From Streptomyces sp. CBMA29 (GTDB lineage Bacteria > Actinomycetota > Actinomycetes > Streptomycetales > Streptomycetaceae): a stretch of DNA of 64,000 nucleotides. A program made the translations under genes and the position numbers. The notes under the pieces are model-generated. The model searched no databases and was not told the DNA's origin. It worked only from the letters and a program-made list of their open reading frames with translations. The DNA is taken from contig NZ_MECL01000077.1 in NCBI RefSeq assembly GCF_014596445.1, positions 1-64,000 of the forward strand, read 5' to 3'. Positions 63,740 to 64,000 of the stretch are shown here, piece after piece; positions within the stretch are counted from its first letter, which is position 1; each line of letters starts with the position of its first letter.

Positions 63740-64000
63740 ATGACCGCCGTCATGACTGCCACGCGGGGCTCCGTCCCCTCCGTGCGCGCCGGCGCCGGAA
63801 TGCGACTGCTGCGGGCCGCGGTGTTCACCGCGGTCTGCGTCGTGCTGGCCGCGGTCGGGCACGCGATGGCGTCCGGCCGCACGGTGCCGGTGTGGGCGCT
63901 GGTCGTCGGCTGGCTCTCGGTCTTCGCGGTCGTCGCTCCGCTCGCGGGACGCGAACGCACCCTGCCCGGCATCGCCGCCGCCCTCGCCGTCGGACAGCTC
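63740..64000 (+). CDS. N-terminal part of an integral membrane protein (runs off the window)
   Basis: ATG 63740 (or 63752) begins a frame open to the window end, at least 87 codons. After a basic start it has two hydrophobic spans (LRAAVFTAVCVVLAAVGHAM and WALVVGWLSVFAVVAPLA) and the start of another (GIAAALAVGQL). It is a Streptomyces multi-span membrane protein of unknown function. Confidence 0.75.
   Translation, partial: MTAVMTATRGSVPSVRAGAGMRLLRAAVFTAVCVVLAAVGHAMASGRTVPVWALVVGWLSVFAVVAPLAGRERTLPGIAAALAVGQL

Overview
The window is high-GC actinobacterial chromosome, almost certainly Streptomyces. Evidence: strong third-position G/C bias, many GTG starts with GTGA/ATGA stop-start overlaps, SigE-family sigma factor, SpoIIE phosphatase, RsbW-like kinases, DUF1906 and SEC-C/DUF5926 proteins, and actinomycete-type integrative elements (AICEs) whose transfer proteins are FtsK/TraB-like.

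Layout. (1) 1-1836: 3' end of a large hybrid sensor-kinase gene, then intergenic repeats. (2) 1837-14002: AICE-1, a pSAM2-like element. It has a GNAT/XRE pair, an ATP-binding + DUF6907 + small membrane protein module, a secreted SH3 protein, a GntR repressor, a transfer operon (SCO3933-like regulator, Tra, SpdB-like), a rolling-circle Rep and a large serine integrase. I infer that it recombined at a GGGG core inside a dispersed Streptomyces intergenic repeat. (3) 14003-23670: host genes, including an acyl-CoA ligase, a sigma factor, a DUF1906 protein, a three-gene set resembling mycobacterial ChsH2-ChsH1-Ltp2, a ribokinase and a small secreted protein. (4) 23671-31737: a decayed first occupant of a tRNA-Ser site. 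It carries a wrecked type I-E CRISPR-Cas locus (natural cas3-cse1 fusion, cse2-cas7-cas5 deleted, cas6e and cas1 damaged) with two leader-linked arrays, then an integrase remnant. (5) 31738-51574: AICE-2, inserted in the same tRNA. Its cargo starts with a low-GC 786-codon Zn-ribbon/PD-(D/E)XK protein of unknown family (best candidate for an undescribed defence gene). It also has three GntR regulators, an FkbM methyltransferase, a GT2, a secreted-protein/lipoprotein pair, TraB, small Spd-like proteins, Xis and a tyrosine integrase. (6) 51519-64000: intact tRNA-Ser(UGA) and host genes (HtrA-like protease, GDPD, ATP-binding protein, DUF5926, prim-pol-like, SpoIIE, aminopeptidase P, RsbW-like kinase, partial membrane protein).

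How it works together. In AICE-1 the GntR protein (6752-7522) probably represses two promoters through paired copies of one 20-bp palindrome: its own divergent transfer promoter and the SH3-protein promoter 2 kb away. The tRNA-Ser locus is an accretion site. Three copies of the tRNA 3' half are present, each followed by its own hairpin terminator, so successive elements landed there. The older one degraded into a CRISPR-Cas/integrase scar and the younger one stayed intact. Both AICEs carry a paralogous ATP-binding + DUF6907 pair.
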